Shown: piece after piece, positions 16,660-23,827 of the stretch | Layout of the letters: each line of letters opens with the position of its first letter | Position numbering within the stretch: the stretch's first letter is position 1 | DNA from: Clostridiales bacterium | GTDB taxonomy: Bacteria > Bacillota > Clostridia > Oscillospirales > Oscillospiraceae | Direction: 5' to 3' | Assembly: GCA_019418625.1 (NCBI GenBank) | Contig: DYBL01000074.1 | Coordinates: 1 to 57,968, forward strand | Length of the DNA stretch: 57,968 nt | Program-made: the position numbers and the translations under genes | The notes under the pieces: generated by a model | What the model was told of the DNA's origin: nothing | Seen by the model: only the letters and a program-made list of their open reading frames with translations | The model's database searches: none

Positions 16660-17469
16660 ATGGAAAAGAAAACTCTGCTGTTCAAAGACTATAAGCTGTA
16701 TCTGACGGTGCTGGTGATCACCATCATCTGCGAGCGGATCGGCTCTGTGAAGATCCCCGCGGGCCCCGGCACCATTACCCTGCTGCCTATGATCTACGCC
16801 ATGATCCTCTGCCTGGCGCTGTATCTTTTCAAGCCTGCCAAGTTCCTCAAGGAAAAGCAGTCCAACACGGCCAGTTCCCTGATCTCCATCGGCATCACGC
16901 TGCTGATCGCCAAGATCAGCATCACCAGCGGCGTGGGCATCAACGACATCATCATGGCCGGCCCCGCACTGATCCTCCAGAACTTCGGCAACCTGGGCAC
17001 CATCGTGTTTGCTCTGCCCGTGGCACTGCTGCTGGGCTTCAAGCGCGAGTGCATCGGCATGACCCACTCTGTGGGCCGTGAGCCCAACGTGGCGCTCGTT
17101 TCCGAGCGGTACGGCTCTGACTGCCCCGAGTTCCGAGGCGTCATGGTGGTGTACGTGGTGGGTACCGTGTTCGGTACTATCTTCATGGGCGCCATCGCCA
17201 GCTTCATGGCCAGCGCTACTCCCATCTCCGTGGAGGCCTACGCCATGGCCACCGGCTGCGGCAGCGCGGGCATGATGACTGCCGCCCTGGCTCCCCTCAT
17301 CGAGATGAAGCCGGAGCTGGAGGTCACCCTCACCAGCTACGCCAGCATCAGCAACCTGATCTCCACCGTGGCCGGCCTGTATATTTCCATCTTCCTGGGT
17401 CTGCCCCTGACGGAGAAGCTCTATAAGATCCTGGAGCCCAAGCTGGGCCGGGGCAAGAAGCAAGTGTAA
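16660..17469 (+). CDS. DUF3100-type integral membrane protein, predicted transporter subunit
   Basis: A 269-residue membrane protein with about eight hydrophobic segments, matching my recollection of the DUF3100 family. Polar residues conserved-looking within membrane stretches include KRECIGMTHSVGREPN and the Gly/Ala-rich ATGCGSAGMMTAALAP, which may line a substrate path. No ATPase or receptor gene is adjacent, suggesting a secondary transporter. ATG 16660 follows GAGGAGGG and lies 12 bases after the hydrolase gene. It is probably one half of a two-component carrier together with the next gene. Transport of the hydrolase substrate is an inference from the operon. Confidence 0.7.
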   Translation: MEKKTLLFKDYKLYLTVLVITIICERIGSVKIPAGPGTITLLPMIYAMILCLALYLFKPAKFLKEKQSNTASSLISIGITLLIAKISITSGVGINDIIMAGPALILQNFGNLGTIVFALPVALLLGFKRECIGMTHSVGREPNVALVSERYGSDCPEFRGVMVVYVVGTVFGTIFMGAIASFMASATPISVEAYAMATGCGSAGMMTAALAPLIEMKPELEVTLTSYASISNLISTVAGLYISIFLGLPLTEKLYKILEPKLGRGKKQV

Positions 17470-17483
17470 GGAGGAAGCAGAAC

Positions 17484-17957
17484 ATGGAAAACAAGAAGCG
17501 TTTGACCCTGGATACCGTCCTGGACTGGGTCCTGGTGCTGTCCATCTCCGGACTGATCATGCTGGTGGGCAACTATGTGGGCTTTGGCGTCGATATTCTC
17601 GAGAGCATCCCCGGCATGGCCATTCTGGTGGCTATCAGCGCCGCCGGACTGGTGCTGGCCAAGCTCATCCCCTTCAACATCCCCGCCATCTGCTATATCT
17701 CCATCATCGGCATTCTGATCGCCATTCCCGCAAGCCCCATCAGCGGCTTTGTGGTGGAGGCTACCAATAAGATCAACCTCCTGGCCATCTGCACCCCCAT
17801 CCTGGCCTATACCGGCGTTTCCATCGGCAAGAGCTGGGCGGACTTCAAGAAGATCGGCTGGCGCGGCGTTGTGGTGACGCTGCTGGTCATCTTCGGCACG
17901 TTCTTCACGTCCGCGCTGTTTGCGGAGATCCTCATGCGGATGCAGGGCATCGTCTGA
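17484..17957 (+). CDS. Small integral membrane protein, probable partner of the DUF3100 protein
   Basis: A 157-residue protein with four or five hydrophobic segments (LDWVLVLSISGLIMLVGNYV, GMAILVAISAAGLVLAKLI, ICYISIIGILIAIPASP, VVVTLLVIFGTFFTSALF). I do not recognise a named family. ATG 17484 follows AAGGAGGAAG and sits 14 bases behind the DUF3100 gene, so the two are co-translated and probably form one complex. The ASPISGFVVEATNKINLLA segment between membrane spans contains the few charged residues. The operon ends at a strong terminator after this gene. Confidence 0.7.
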   Translation: MENKKRLTLDTVLDWVLVLSISGLIMLVGNYVGFGVDILESIPGMAILVAISAAGLVLAKLIPFNIPAICYISIIGILIAIPASPISGFVVEATNKINLLAICTPILAYTGVSIGKSWADFKKIGWRGVVVTLLVIFGTFFTSALFAEILMRMQGIV

Positions 17958-17984
17958 TTTTGAACCCCTTCTTTTATACTCCTA

Positions 17985-18030
17985 ACGCACCAAGGCGCCC
18001 GGGAATTTTCCGGGCGCCTTGGTGCGTTTT
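17985..18030. terminator. Strong intrinsic terminator between convergent operons
   Basis: An 18-bp GC-rich stem (17985-18002 with 18010-18027), 7-base loop, then TTTT on the + strand. On the - strand the tail is poor in T, so it serves the transporter operon best and glnN possibly. Confidence 0.85.
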
Positions 18031-18065
18031 GGAGGAAGTGTGTATGGATTTATGACAAGCTCCGC

Positions 18066-20156
18066 TCAGCGCACGCTGAACAAAAGCTCACCGTAAGTGG
18101 GATAGGGCCAGCAGCGGGCGGCGGTCTGGGTCTCGGCTTCGTCCACCGTGGCGCGCAGGGCGGCCATGGCGGGCAGCACCTCGTCCCGGATACGGCTGGC
18201 GGTCTCGGCGCCGTCACCGGCGGAATGCAGCTGGACCATCAGCTGCTCCAGGGCGGCAGTCTCATCGGCGATGCGGTCGGTGAGGCCGGACAGGCGGCGT
18301 ACCAGACCCGTCTCATAGGCGCAGGGCAGCTGGCAGTCCACGGCTTTTTTGGCCGCGGCGGCGGAAGCCACCTGGGCGGCGCAGCGCTCCACGGCGGGCA
18401 GAATGTCCCGGCGGGCCATGTCCACCATAGTCAACGCCTCGATGGAGACGGTCTTGCAGTAGTTTTCCAGGGTGATCTCATAGCGGGACTCCAGCTCCGC
18501 GGGAGTGTAGACACCCAGGCCTGTGAGCATATCCATGTTCTTCTTTGCCAGCAGGCAGGGCACGCAGTCCGGCGTGGTGCGCAGATTGGAAAGTCCCCGT
18601 CTGGCGGCCTCCTCCAGCCAGGCATCGTCGTATCCGTTTCCGTTGAAGAGGATGCGCTTGTGGGCGATGATGGTGTCCCGGATCAGGGCGTGGATGGCGC
18701 TGTCAAAATCCTCCGCGCCCTCCAGCCGGTCGGCGAACTTGCGCAGGGTATCTGCCACGGCGCTGTTGAGCATGATGTTGGCGCAGGCGATGGAGTTGGA
18801 GGAGCCCAGCATGCGGAACTCGAACTTGTTGCCGGTGAAGGCGAAGGGGGAGGTGCGGTTGCGGTCGGTGGTGTCCCGCAGGAACCGGGGCAGCGCCGGC
18901 ACGCCCAGCTTCATGCGGGTGCGCTCCGTGCCGTGGTAAGGGGTATCGGCCTCAATGGACTGGAGCACCGCGGTCAGCTCGTCGCCCAGGAAGATGGACA
19001 CCACGGCGGGAGGCGCCTCGTTGGCGCCCAGGCGATGGTCGTTGCCGGCGGTGGCCACGGAGGTGCGCAGAAGATCCTGGTAGTCGTCCACCGCCTGGAT
19101 CACCGCACACAAAAAGAGGAGGAACTGGGCATTTTCGTGGGGCGTCTCGCCGGGGGAGAGCAGGTTGACGCCCGTGTCCGTGGAGATGGACCAGTTGTTG
19201 TGTTTGCCGGAGCCGTTGACGCCGGCGAAGGGCTTTTCGTGCAGCAGGCACACCATGCCGTGTTTGGCGGCCACGGTCTGCATGACCTGCATGGTCAGCT
19301 GGTTGTGGTCGGTGGCCAGGTTGGTGGTGGTATAGATGGGCGCCAGCTCATGCTGGGCGGGGGCCACCTCGTTGTGCTCGGTTTTGGCCTGGATGCCCAG
19401 TTTCCACAGCTCCTCGTTGAGCTCTTCCATAAAGGCGGCCACCCGGGGCTTGATGGAGCCGAAGTAGTGGTCATCCAGCTCCTGGCCCTTGGGAGGCCGG
19501 GCGCCGAAGAGGGTGCGGCCGGTGTAGATCAGGTCGGGACGACGCTTGTAAAGCTCCGCGTCGATCAGGAAATACTCCTGCTCCGGGCCCACACAGGTGT
19601 GCACGCACTTGACGCCCTCGTTGCCGAACAGCCGCAAAATCCGCATGGCCTGGCGGTTGAGGGCATCCATGGACCGCAGCAGGGGCGTCTTTTTATCCAG
19701 CGCCTCGCCGCCGTAGGAGCAAAAGGCTGTGGGGATATAGAGCACCTTGCCCTTGACGAAAGCGTAGGAGGTGGGGTCCCAGGCGGTGTAGCCCCGGGCC
19801 TCAAAAGTGGCCCGCAGTCCGCCGGAGGGGAAGGAGGAGGCGTCAGGTTCGCCTTTGATGAGCTCCTTGCCGGAAAACTCCAGGATCACCCGGCCGTCGG
19901 GGGCGGGGGAGATAAAGCTGTCGTGCTTTTCCGCCGTGATGCCGGTCATGGGCTGGAACCAGTGGGTGAAGTGGGTGGCGCCCTTTTCCACGGCCCAGTC
20001 CTTCATGGCGGCGGCCACGGCATTGGCCACGGACAGATCCAGCTTTGTACCCTGGTCGATGGTCTGGCGCAAAGAGTGGTAGACGTCTGCACTGAGGCGG
20101 GCCTTCATCACCCGGTCGTCAAACACCATGCTGCCAAAATACTCCGGTATCGTCAT
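18066..20156 (-). CDS. glnN: Glutamine synthetase type III
   Basis: A 696-residue type III glutamine synthetase, the large oligomeric form found in Bacteroidetes and Clostridia; it makes glutamine from glutamate, ammonia and ATP. Type III hallmarks are the N-terminal FGSMVFDD, THFTHWFQPMTG, PEQEYFLID, and the active-site stretch NEVAPAQHELAPIY followed by TDHNQL. FAGVNGSGKHNNWS carries the catalytic loop. Length is normal for the class. ATG 20156 has GAGGTGA ahead. It is divergent from a second nitrogen operon containing glutamate synthase parts and a type I glutamine synthetase. Its leader holds a terminator-like structure right at the predicted RNA start, so control by attenuation is likely. 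Confidence 0.95.
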   Translation of the reverse strand: MTIPEYFGSMVFDDRVMKARLSADVYHSLRQTIDQGTKLDLSVANAVAAAMKDWAVEKGATHFTHWFQPMTGITAEKHDSFISPAPDGRVILEFSGKELIKGEPDASSFPSGGLRATFEARGYTAWDPTSYAFVKGKVLYIPTAFCSYGGEALDKKTPLLRSMDALNRQAMRILRLFGNEGVKCVHTCVGPEQEYFLIDAELYKRRPDLIYTGRTLFGARPPKGQELDDHYFGSIKPRVAAFMEELNEELWKLGIQAKTEHNEVAPAQHELAPIYTTTNLATDHNQLTMQVMQTVAAKHGMVCLLHEKPFAGVNGSGKHNNWSISTDTGVNLLSPGETPHENAQFLLFLCAVIQAVDDYQDLLRTSVATAGNDHRLGANEAPPAVVSIFLGDELTAVLQSIEADTPYHGTERTRMKLGVPALPRFLRDTTDRNRTSPFAFTGNKFEFRMLGSSNSIACANIMLNSAVADTLRKFADRLEGAEDFDSAIHALIRDTIIAHKRILFNGNGYDDAWLEEAARRGLSNLRTTPDCVPCLLAKKNMDMLTGLGVYTPAELESRYEITLENYCKTVSIEALTMVDMARRDILPAVERCAAQVASAAAAKKAVDCQLPCAYETGLVRRLSGLTDRIADETAALEQLMVQLHSAGDGAETASRIRDEVLPAMAALRATVDEAETQTAARCWPYPTYGELLFSVR

Positions 20157-20173
20157 AACGGATCACCTCGCAA

Positions 20174-20230
20174 AAAAATAAAAAACGACGATGGCGGCAG
20201 AAGGTCCCTTCCGCGACGTCATCGTCGTTT
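20174..20230 (-). promoter_or_regulatory. glnN leader attenuator (terminator with competing hairpin)
   Basis: On the - strand AAACGACGATG (20230-20220) pairs with CATCGTCGTTT (20193-20183), followed by a run of T broken by one A: a convincing intrinsic terminator ahead of glnN. A competing hairpin CGACG-ATGA-CGTCG uses the same 5' arm, and a second hairpin (GCGGAAG-GGAC-CTTCTGC) sits in the terminator loop. This order mirrors the ANTAR leader on the other strand, but the loops do not show the A1/G4 hexaloop pattern. Confidence 0.6.
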
Positions 20231-20239
20231 GATGGGCCT

Positions 20240-20269
20240 ATGATACGCCGGGGAACGGCCTGCCGTCAA
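20240..20269 (-). promoter_or_regulatory. glnN promoter
   Basis: On the - strand TTGACG (20269-20264), an 18-base spacer and TATCAT (20245-20240). The RNA would start near 20233, directly at the attenuator. The -35 is part of TTGACGGCAG, which recurs inverted at 20327-20336. Confidence 0.6.
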
Positions 20270-20326
20270 TGATGCATCCGCCAAAAGATGCGGCGGAGAA
20301 GCGGGGATTTTTCGGCAATGTGCTGG

Positions 20327-20356
20327 TTGACGGCAGTGCCCTGGATGGAGTATTTT
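20327..20356 (+). promoter_or_regulatory. Promoter of the split glutamate synthase operon
   Basis: TTGACG (20327-20332), 18-base spacer and TATTTT (20351-20356). Transcription would begin near 20363, just ahead of the first ANTAR hairpin. The element TTGACGGCAG is shared in inverted form with the glnN promoter. Confidence 0.55.
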
Positions 20357-20365
20357 CTTTAGTAA

Positions 20366-20403
20366 CGAACAACGGCGTTCGCCATGGGAGGAAGTGTGTC
20401 CTC
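20366..20403 (+). ncRNA. ANTAR-binding dual-hexaloop antiterminator leader
   Basis: Two hairpins, each closing a six-base loop with A at position 1 and G at position 4, as known for ANTAR RNA targets: CGAAC-AACGGC-GTTCG (20366-20381) and GAGGA-AGTGTG-TCCTC (20388-20403), joined by a six-base linker. The 3' side of hairpin 1 is also the 5' arm of the terminator at 20371-20420, so hairpin formation excludes termination. An ANTAR protein is encoded at the end of the same operon. Confidence 0.8.
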
Positions 20404-20428
20404 TTTCGGCGGACGCCGTTTTGATTTT
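20371..20428 (+). terminator. Regulated leader terminator upstream of the glutamate synthase operon
   Basis: AACGGCGTTCGCC (20371-20383) pairs with GGCGGACGCCGTT (20408-20420), 13 bp with one G-T pair, followed by TTGATTTT. It is mutually exclusive with the first ANTAR hairpin; the second can still form in its loop. Confidence 0.8.
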
Positions 20429-20448
20429 CCCCTGAAAGGATGAGTGCC

Positions 20449-21543
20449 ATGAGACAACTGGAAGGACAGGTGCGGATCCCCTCCGGCTGTGCGGTCTCCG
20501 CCGTGATCTCCCGGGAGGGACGGCGCATGAGCGGCGGGGCGGTGGCCCGGAGCATGATCCCCATGCATGAGCGTTCCAACGGCCTGGGCGGCGGCTTTGC
20601 CGGCTACGGGATCTATCCGGCGTTCCGGGACCACTTTGCCCTGCATGTTTTCTTCCGGGATCACAGCTGCCGGCGGGAGTGTGAAACGCTGCTCAAAGAG
20701 CGGTTCGACATTGCGCAGGCGGAGGAGATCCCCGTGGAAAAGATCCCCCAGATCACCGACGAGCCGCTGATCTGGCGGTACTTTGTCATGCCGCTGCCCT
20801 CGGTGCTGCGGTCCATGCAGGTGGATGAGCAGGAGCTGATGGTGCGCACGGTCATGGAGCTGAATACGAAGGTGCCCGGGGCGTATGTGTTTTCCAGCGG
20901 CAAGAATATGGGCGTTTTCAAAGGGGTGGGGTATCCGGAGGACATTGCCCGGTTCTACCGGCTGGAGGAGTACGCGGGCTACTGCTGGACGGCCCATGGC
21001 CGCTATCCCACCAATACCCCCGGCTGGTGGGGCGGGGCCCACCCCTTTGCCCTTCTGGACCGCTCCGTGGTCCACAACCGGGAGATCTCCTCCTACGATG
21101 CCAACCGCCGCTTCATGGAGATGTTCGGCTACCGGTGCACGCTCCAGACGGATACGGAGGTCTTTACCTATATCCTGGATTACCTGCTGCGCCGCCAGGG
21201 CCTGACGCTGAAAGAGGCGGCCAGCGTGATGGCCGCGCCCTTCTGGAGCACCATCGCCCGCCGTCCGACCCGGGAGCGGGAGGAGCTGACGTACCTGCGC
21301 ACGGTGTACTCCAGCCTGCTGGTCACCGGGCCCTTTTCCATCATTCTGGGCTTTTCCGGCGGGCTCATGGCTCTCAACGACCGGCTCAAGCTCCGGAGCA
21401 TGGTGGTGGCGGAAAAGGACGACAAGGTGTTCATCGCCAGTGAGGAGGCGGCCATCCGCACCATGGAGCCGGAGGCGGAGCACCTCTGGGCGCCCATGGG
21501 CGGCGAGCCGGTGATCGTCCGGGTGAAGGAGGGAGCATACTGA
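20449..21543 (+). CDS. Class II glutamine amidotransferase, GltB N-terminal domain protein (split glutamate synthase)
   Basis: A 364-residue stand-alone glutamine amidotransferase domain, equivalent to domain 1 of the large glutamate synthase subunit. It would release ammonia from glutamine for the partner proteins. The probable nucleophile is the Cys in IPSGCAVSAV near residue 14, and HERSNGLGGGFAGYGIYP is characteristic of the split GltB1 type. ATG 20449 has AAAGGA at 20435-20440 at a suitable distance; ATG 20440 overlaps that site. The nucleophile is not exposed directly after the start Met, so N-terminal processing would be needed or the family works differently. Its stop overlaps the next start by one base (TGATG), so translation is coupled. 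Confidence 0.85.
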   Translation: MRQLEGQVRIPSGCAVSAVISREGRRMSGGAVARSMIPMHERSNGLGGGFAGYGIYPAFRDHFALHVFFRDHSCRRECETLLKERFDIAQAEEIPVEKIPQITDEPLIWRYFVMPLPSVLRSMQVDEQELMVRTVMELNTKVPGAYVFSSGKNMGVFKGVGYPEDIARFYRLEEYAGYCWTAHGRYPTNTPGWWGGAHPFALLDRSVVHNREISSYDANRRFMEMFGYRCTLQTDTEVFTYILDYLLRRQGLTLKEAASVMAAPFWSTIARRPTREREELTYLRTVYSSLLVTGPFSIILGFSGGLMALNDRLKLRSMVVAEKDDKVFIASEEAAIRTMEPEAEHLWAPMGGEPVIVRVKEGAY

Positions 21544-23048
21544 TGCAGATTCGAGATATTTATCCGGAATTTGAAGTGGTGCGCAGCGACGGCCGCTGCA
21601 CCCGCTGCCGGCTGTGCGAGGCGCAGTGCGCCAACGGCGTCCACCGCTACGACGCGCAGCACCATGTGATGCTGGCCGACGAGAGTCGGTGCGTCGACTG
21701 CCAGCGGTGCGTGTCCGTGTGCCCCACCCGGGCGCTGAAGATCGTGGAAAGCGGCTGCGCCCTGCGGCAAAACGCCAACTGGGACAGCGATACCGTCCGG
21801 GAGGTCTACAAGCAGTCCGCCTCCGGCGGCGTACTGCTCTCTTCCATGGGCAACCCCAAGCCCATGCCCATCTACTGGGATAAGCTGCTGCTCAATGCCT
21901 CCCAGGTGACCAACCCCTCCATCGACCCTCTGCGAGAGCCCATGGAGACCCGGGTGTTCCTAGGGAAAAAGCCCTCCGCGATCCGGCGGGACGCCCAGGG
22001 CCGGCTGGACTGCACTCTGCCGCCCCAGCTGGAGCTGAGCATGCCGGTGCTGTTTTCCGCCATGAGCTACGGCTCCATCAGCTATAACGCCCACGCCAGT
22101 CTTGCCCGTGCGGCCCGGGAAGTGGGCATCTGCTACAACGCCGGCGAGGGCGGCCTCCATGAGGACTTCTACCCTTACGGCGCCAACACGGTGGTGCAGG
22201 TGGCCTCCGGGCGCTTCGGCGTTCACAAGGACTACCTCAACGCCGGCGCGGCGGTGGAGATCAAGATGGGCCAGGGGGCCAAGCCCGGTATCGGCGGCCA
22301 TCTGCCGGGAGCCAAGATCGTGGGCGATGTGTCCCGCACCCGCATGGTGCCCGAGGGCTCCGACGCCATCTCCCCAGCGCCCCACCACGATATCTACTCC
22401 ATTGAGGACCTGCGCCAGCTGGTCTACTCCATCAAAGAGGTCACCGAATATAAAAAGCCCGTCATCGTCAAGGTGGCCGCCGTGCACAACATCGCCGCCA
22501 TCGCCAGCGGCATTGCCCGCAGCGGCGCGGACATCATTGCCATCGACGGCTTCCGGGGCGGCACCGGCGCCGCCCCCACCCGCATCCGGGACAACGTGGG
22601 CATCCCCATCGAGCTGGCCCTGGCCGCGGTGGACCAGCGCCTGCGCCAGGAGGGCATTCGGGGCCAGGTGTCCATCATCGCCGGAGGCAGCATCCGCTCC
22701 TCTGCCGATGTGGTCAAGGCCATCGCCCTGGGGGCGGACGCGTGCTATATCGCCACTGCCGCCCTGCTGGCTCTGGGATGCCACCTGTGCCGCACCTGCC
22801 AGTCCGGCAAGTGCAACTGGGGCATCGCCACCCAACGGCCGGAGCTGGTGGAGCGGCTGGACCCGGAGGAGGGGCAGCGCCGACTGGTGAACCTGATGAC
22901 CGCCTGGAGGCACGAGATCCAGGAGTTTCTGGGAGCCATGGGCATCAACTCCATCGAGGCCCTGCGGGGAAACCGGCTCATGCTGCGGGGCATCGGCCTT
23001 ACGGACCGGGAGCTGAAGGTGCTGGGCGTGGCCCATGCGGGAGAGTGA
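21543..23048 (+). CDS. Glutamate synthase FMN-binding domain protein with N-terminal ferredoxin domain
   Basis: A 501-residue protein corresponding to the central synthase domain of glutamate synthase. Residues about 15-65 carry two 4Fe-4S motifs (CTRCRLCEAQC and CVDCQRCVSVCP). The FMN-binding barrel follows, with FSAMSYGSISYNAH, GEGGLHEDFYPYG, KMGQGAKPGIGGHLPG and DGFRGGTGAAPT. The Fe-S cluster motif CHLCRTCQSGKCNWG lies near the C-terminus. It should convert 2-oxoglutarate and ammonia to glutamate using electrons delivered through its ferredoxin domain. No GltD subunit is encoded in the operon, so ferredoxin rather than NADPH may be the donor. It is flanked by the amidotransferase and GXGXG domain genes. 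Confidence 0.9.
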   Translation: MQIRDIYPEFEVVRSDGRCTRCRLCEAQCANGVHRYDAQHHVMLADESRCVDCQRCVSVCPTRALKIVESGCALRQNANWDSDTVREVYKQSASGGVLLSSMGNPKPMPIYWDKLLLNASQVTNPSIDPLREPMETRVFLGKKPSAIRRDAQGRLDCTLPPQLELSMPVLFSAMSYGSISYNAHASLARAAREVGICYNAGEGGLHEDFYPYGANTVVQVASGRFGVHKDYLNAGAAVEIKMGQGAKPGIGGHLPGAKIVGDVSRTRMVPEGSDAISPAPHHDIYSIEDLRQLVYSIKEVTEYKKPVIVKVAAVHNIAAIASGIARSGADIIAIDGFRGGTGAAPTRIRDNVGIPIELALAAVDQRLRQEGIRGQVSIIAGGSIRSSADVVKAIALGADACYIATAALLALGCHLCRTCQSGKCNWGIATQRPELVERLDPEEGQRRLVNLMTAWRHEIQEFLGAMGINSIEALRGNRLMLRGIGLTDRELKVLGVAHAGE

Positions 23049-23083
23049 AAGATTGCGTTGAAAATACCCGGAGGTGTGATACT

Positions 23084-23806
23084 ATGATACTGGATGCATC
23101 GGCGCTGTCCTTTTCGGAGCTGAACAAGGCCGTGCGCCGCAGCGGCGGCACGTGCCGGATCCGGGGGTGCCTGGGCCAGCGGTTTCTGGGCGCGGGACTG
23201 GATGCCGGCGAGGTCACCGTGGAGGGCGTCCCCGGCAACGCTCTGGGGGCTTATCTCAACGGTGCGACCATCCGCGTGGCGGGCAACGCCCAGGACGCGG
23301 TGGGGGACACCATGAACGGCGGGACCATCGCCGTGGACGGCCGCGTGGGAGACGCGGCGGGCTACGCCATGCGGGGCGGCGCCATCTACGTGCGTGGGGA
23401 CGCCGGCTACCGGGCCGGCGTGCACATGAAGGCCTACGGGGAAAAGCGGCCCGTCCTGGTCATCGGCGGCCGGGCCGGGAGCTTTCTGGGGGAGTACCAG
23501 GCCGGCGGGCTCATCGCCGTGCTGGGTCTGGACGGGGAGCCGGGCCGCCCCATTGTGGGAAACTTTCCCTGTACGGGCATGCACGGCGGCGAGGTATTCC
23601 TCCGCTCAGACTGCCGGGATGTGGTCTTTCCGGCACAGGTGACCGCCCGCCCGGCCGCACCGGAGGATCTGGAGCGGCTGCGGCCGGCGGTGGAGGCCTT
23701 CTGCCGCCTGTTCGGGCTGGAGTCCGGCGCTGTCCTTGCCGGACCTTTCACACTGGTGACGCCCGATTCCAGCATGCCCTACCGGCAGATGTATGTTGCA
23801 AATTGA
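23084..23806 (+). CDS. GXGXG domain protein, glutamate synthase C-terminal domain (GltB3 type)
   Basis: A 240-residue protein made of the right-handed beta-helix with GXGXG repeats that forms the C-terminal domain of large glutamate synthase subunits. The repeats are visible as GNALGAYLNGATIRVAGNAQ, GDTMNGGTIAVDGRVGDAAG, YAMRGGAIYVRGDAGYRAG and LGEYQAGGLIAVLG. It has a structural role, bridging the amidotransferase and synthase parts. ATG 23084 lies behind CGGAGG; the long open reading upstream overlaps the FMN protein and is not used. This completes the three-piece split of gltB seen in archaea and Clostridia. Confidence 0.88.
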   Translation: MILDASALSFSELNKAVRRSGGTCRIRGCLGQRFLGAGLDAGEVTVEGVPGNALGAYLNGATIRVAGNAQDAVGDTMNGGTIAVDGRVGDAAGYAMRGGAIYVRGDAGYRAGVHMKAYGEKRPVLVIGGRAGSFLGEYQAGGLIAVLGLDGEPGRPIVGNFPCTGMHGGEVFLRSDCRDVVFPAQVTARPAAPEDLERLRPAVEAFCRLFGLESGAVLAGPFTLVTPDSSMPYRQMYVAN

Positions 23807-23827
23807 ACGAAGAAAGCAGGTGTGGCC

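Noticed and set aside
15280..17463. A 727-codon open frame on the - strand
   Set aside because: It spans three + strand genes with clear families and is extremely rich in Gly, His, Ala and Asp, typical of an antisense shadow.
20174..20230. Calling the glnN leader a canonical ANTAR element
   Set aside because: A six-base loop GATGAC can be drawn but has G rather than A at position 1, and the second hairpin has a four-base loop; kept only as an attenuator with similar layout.
18225..20243. A 672-codon open frame on the + strand
   Set aside because: Antisense to glnN, which has all type III glutamine synthetase motifs; low-complexity Gly/Val-rich translation.
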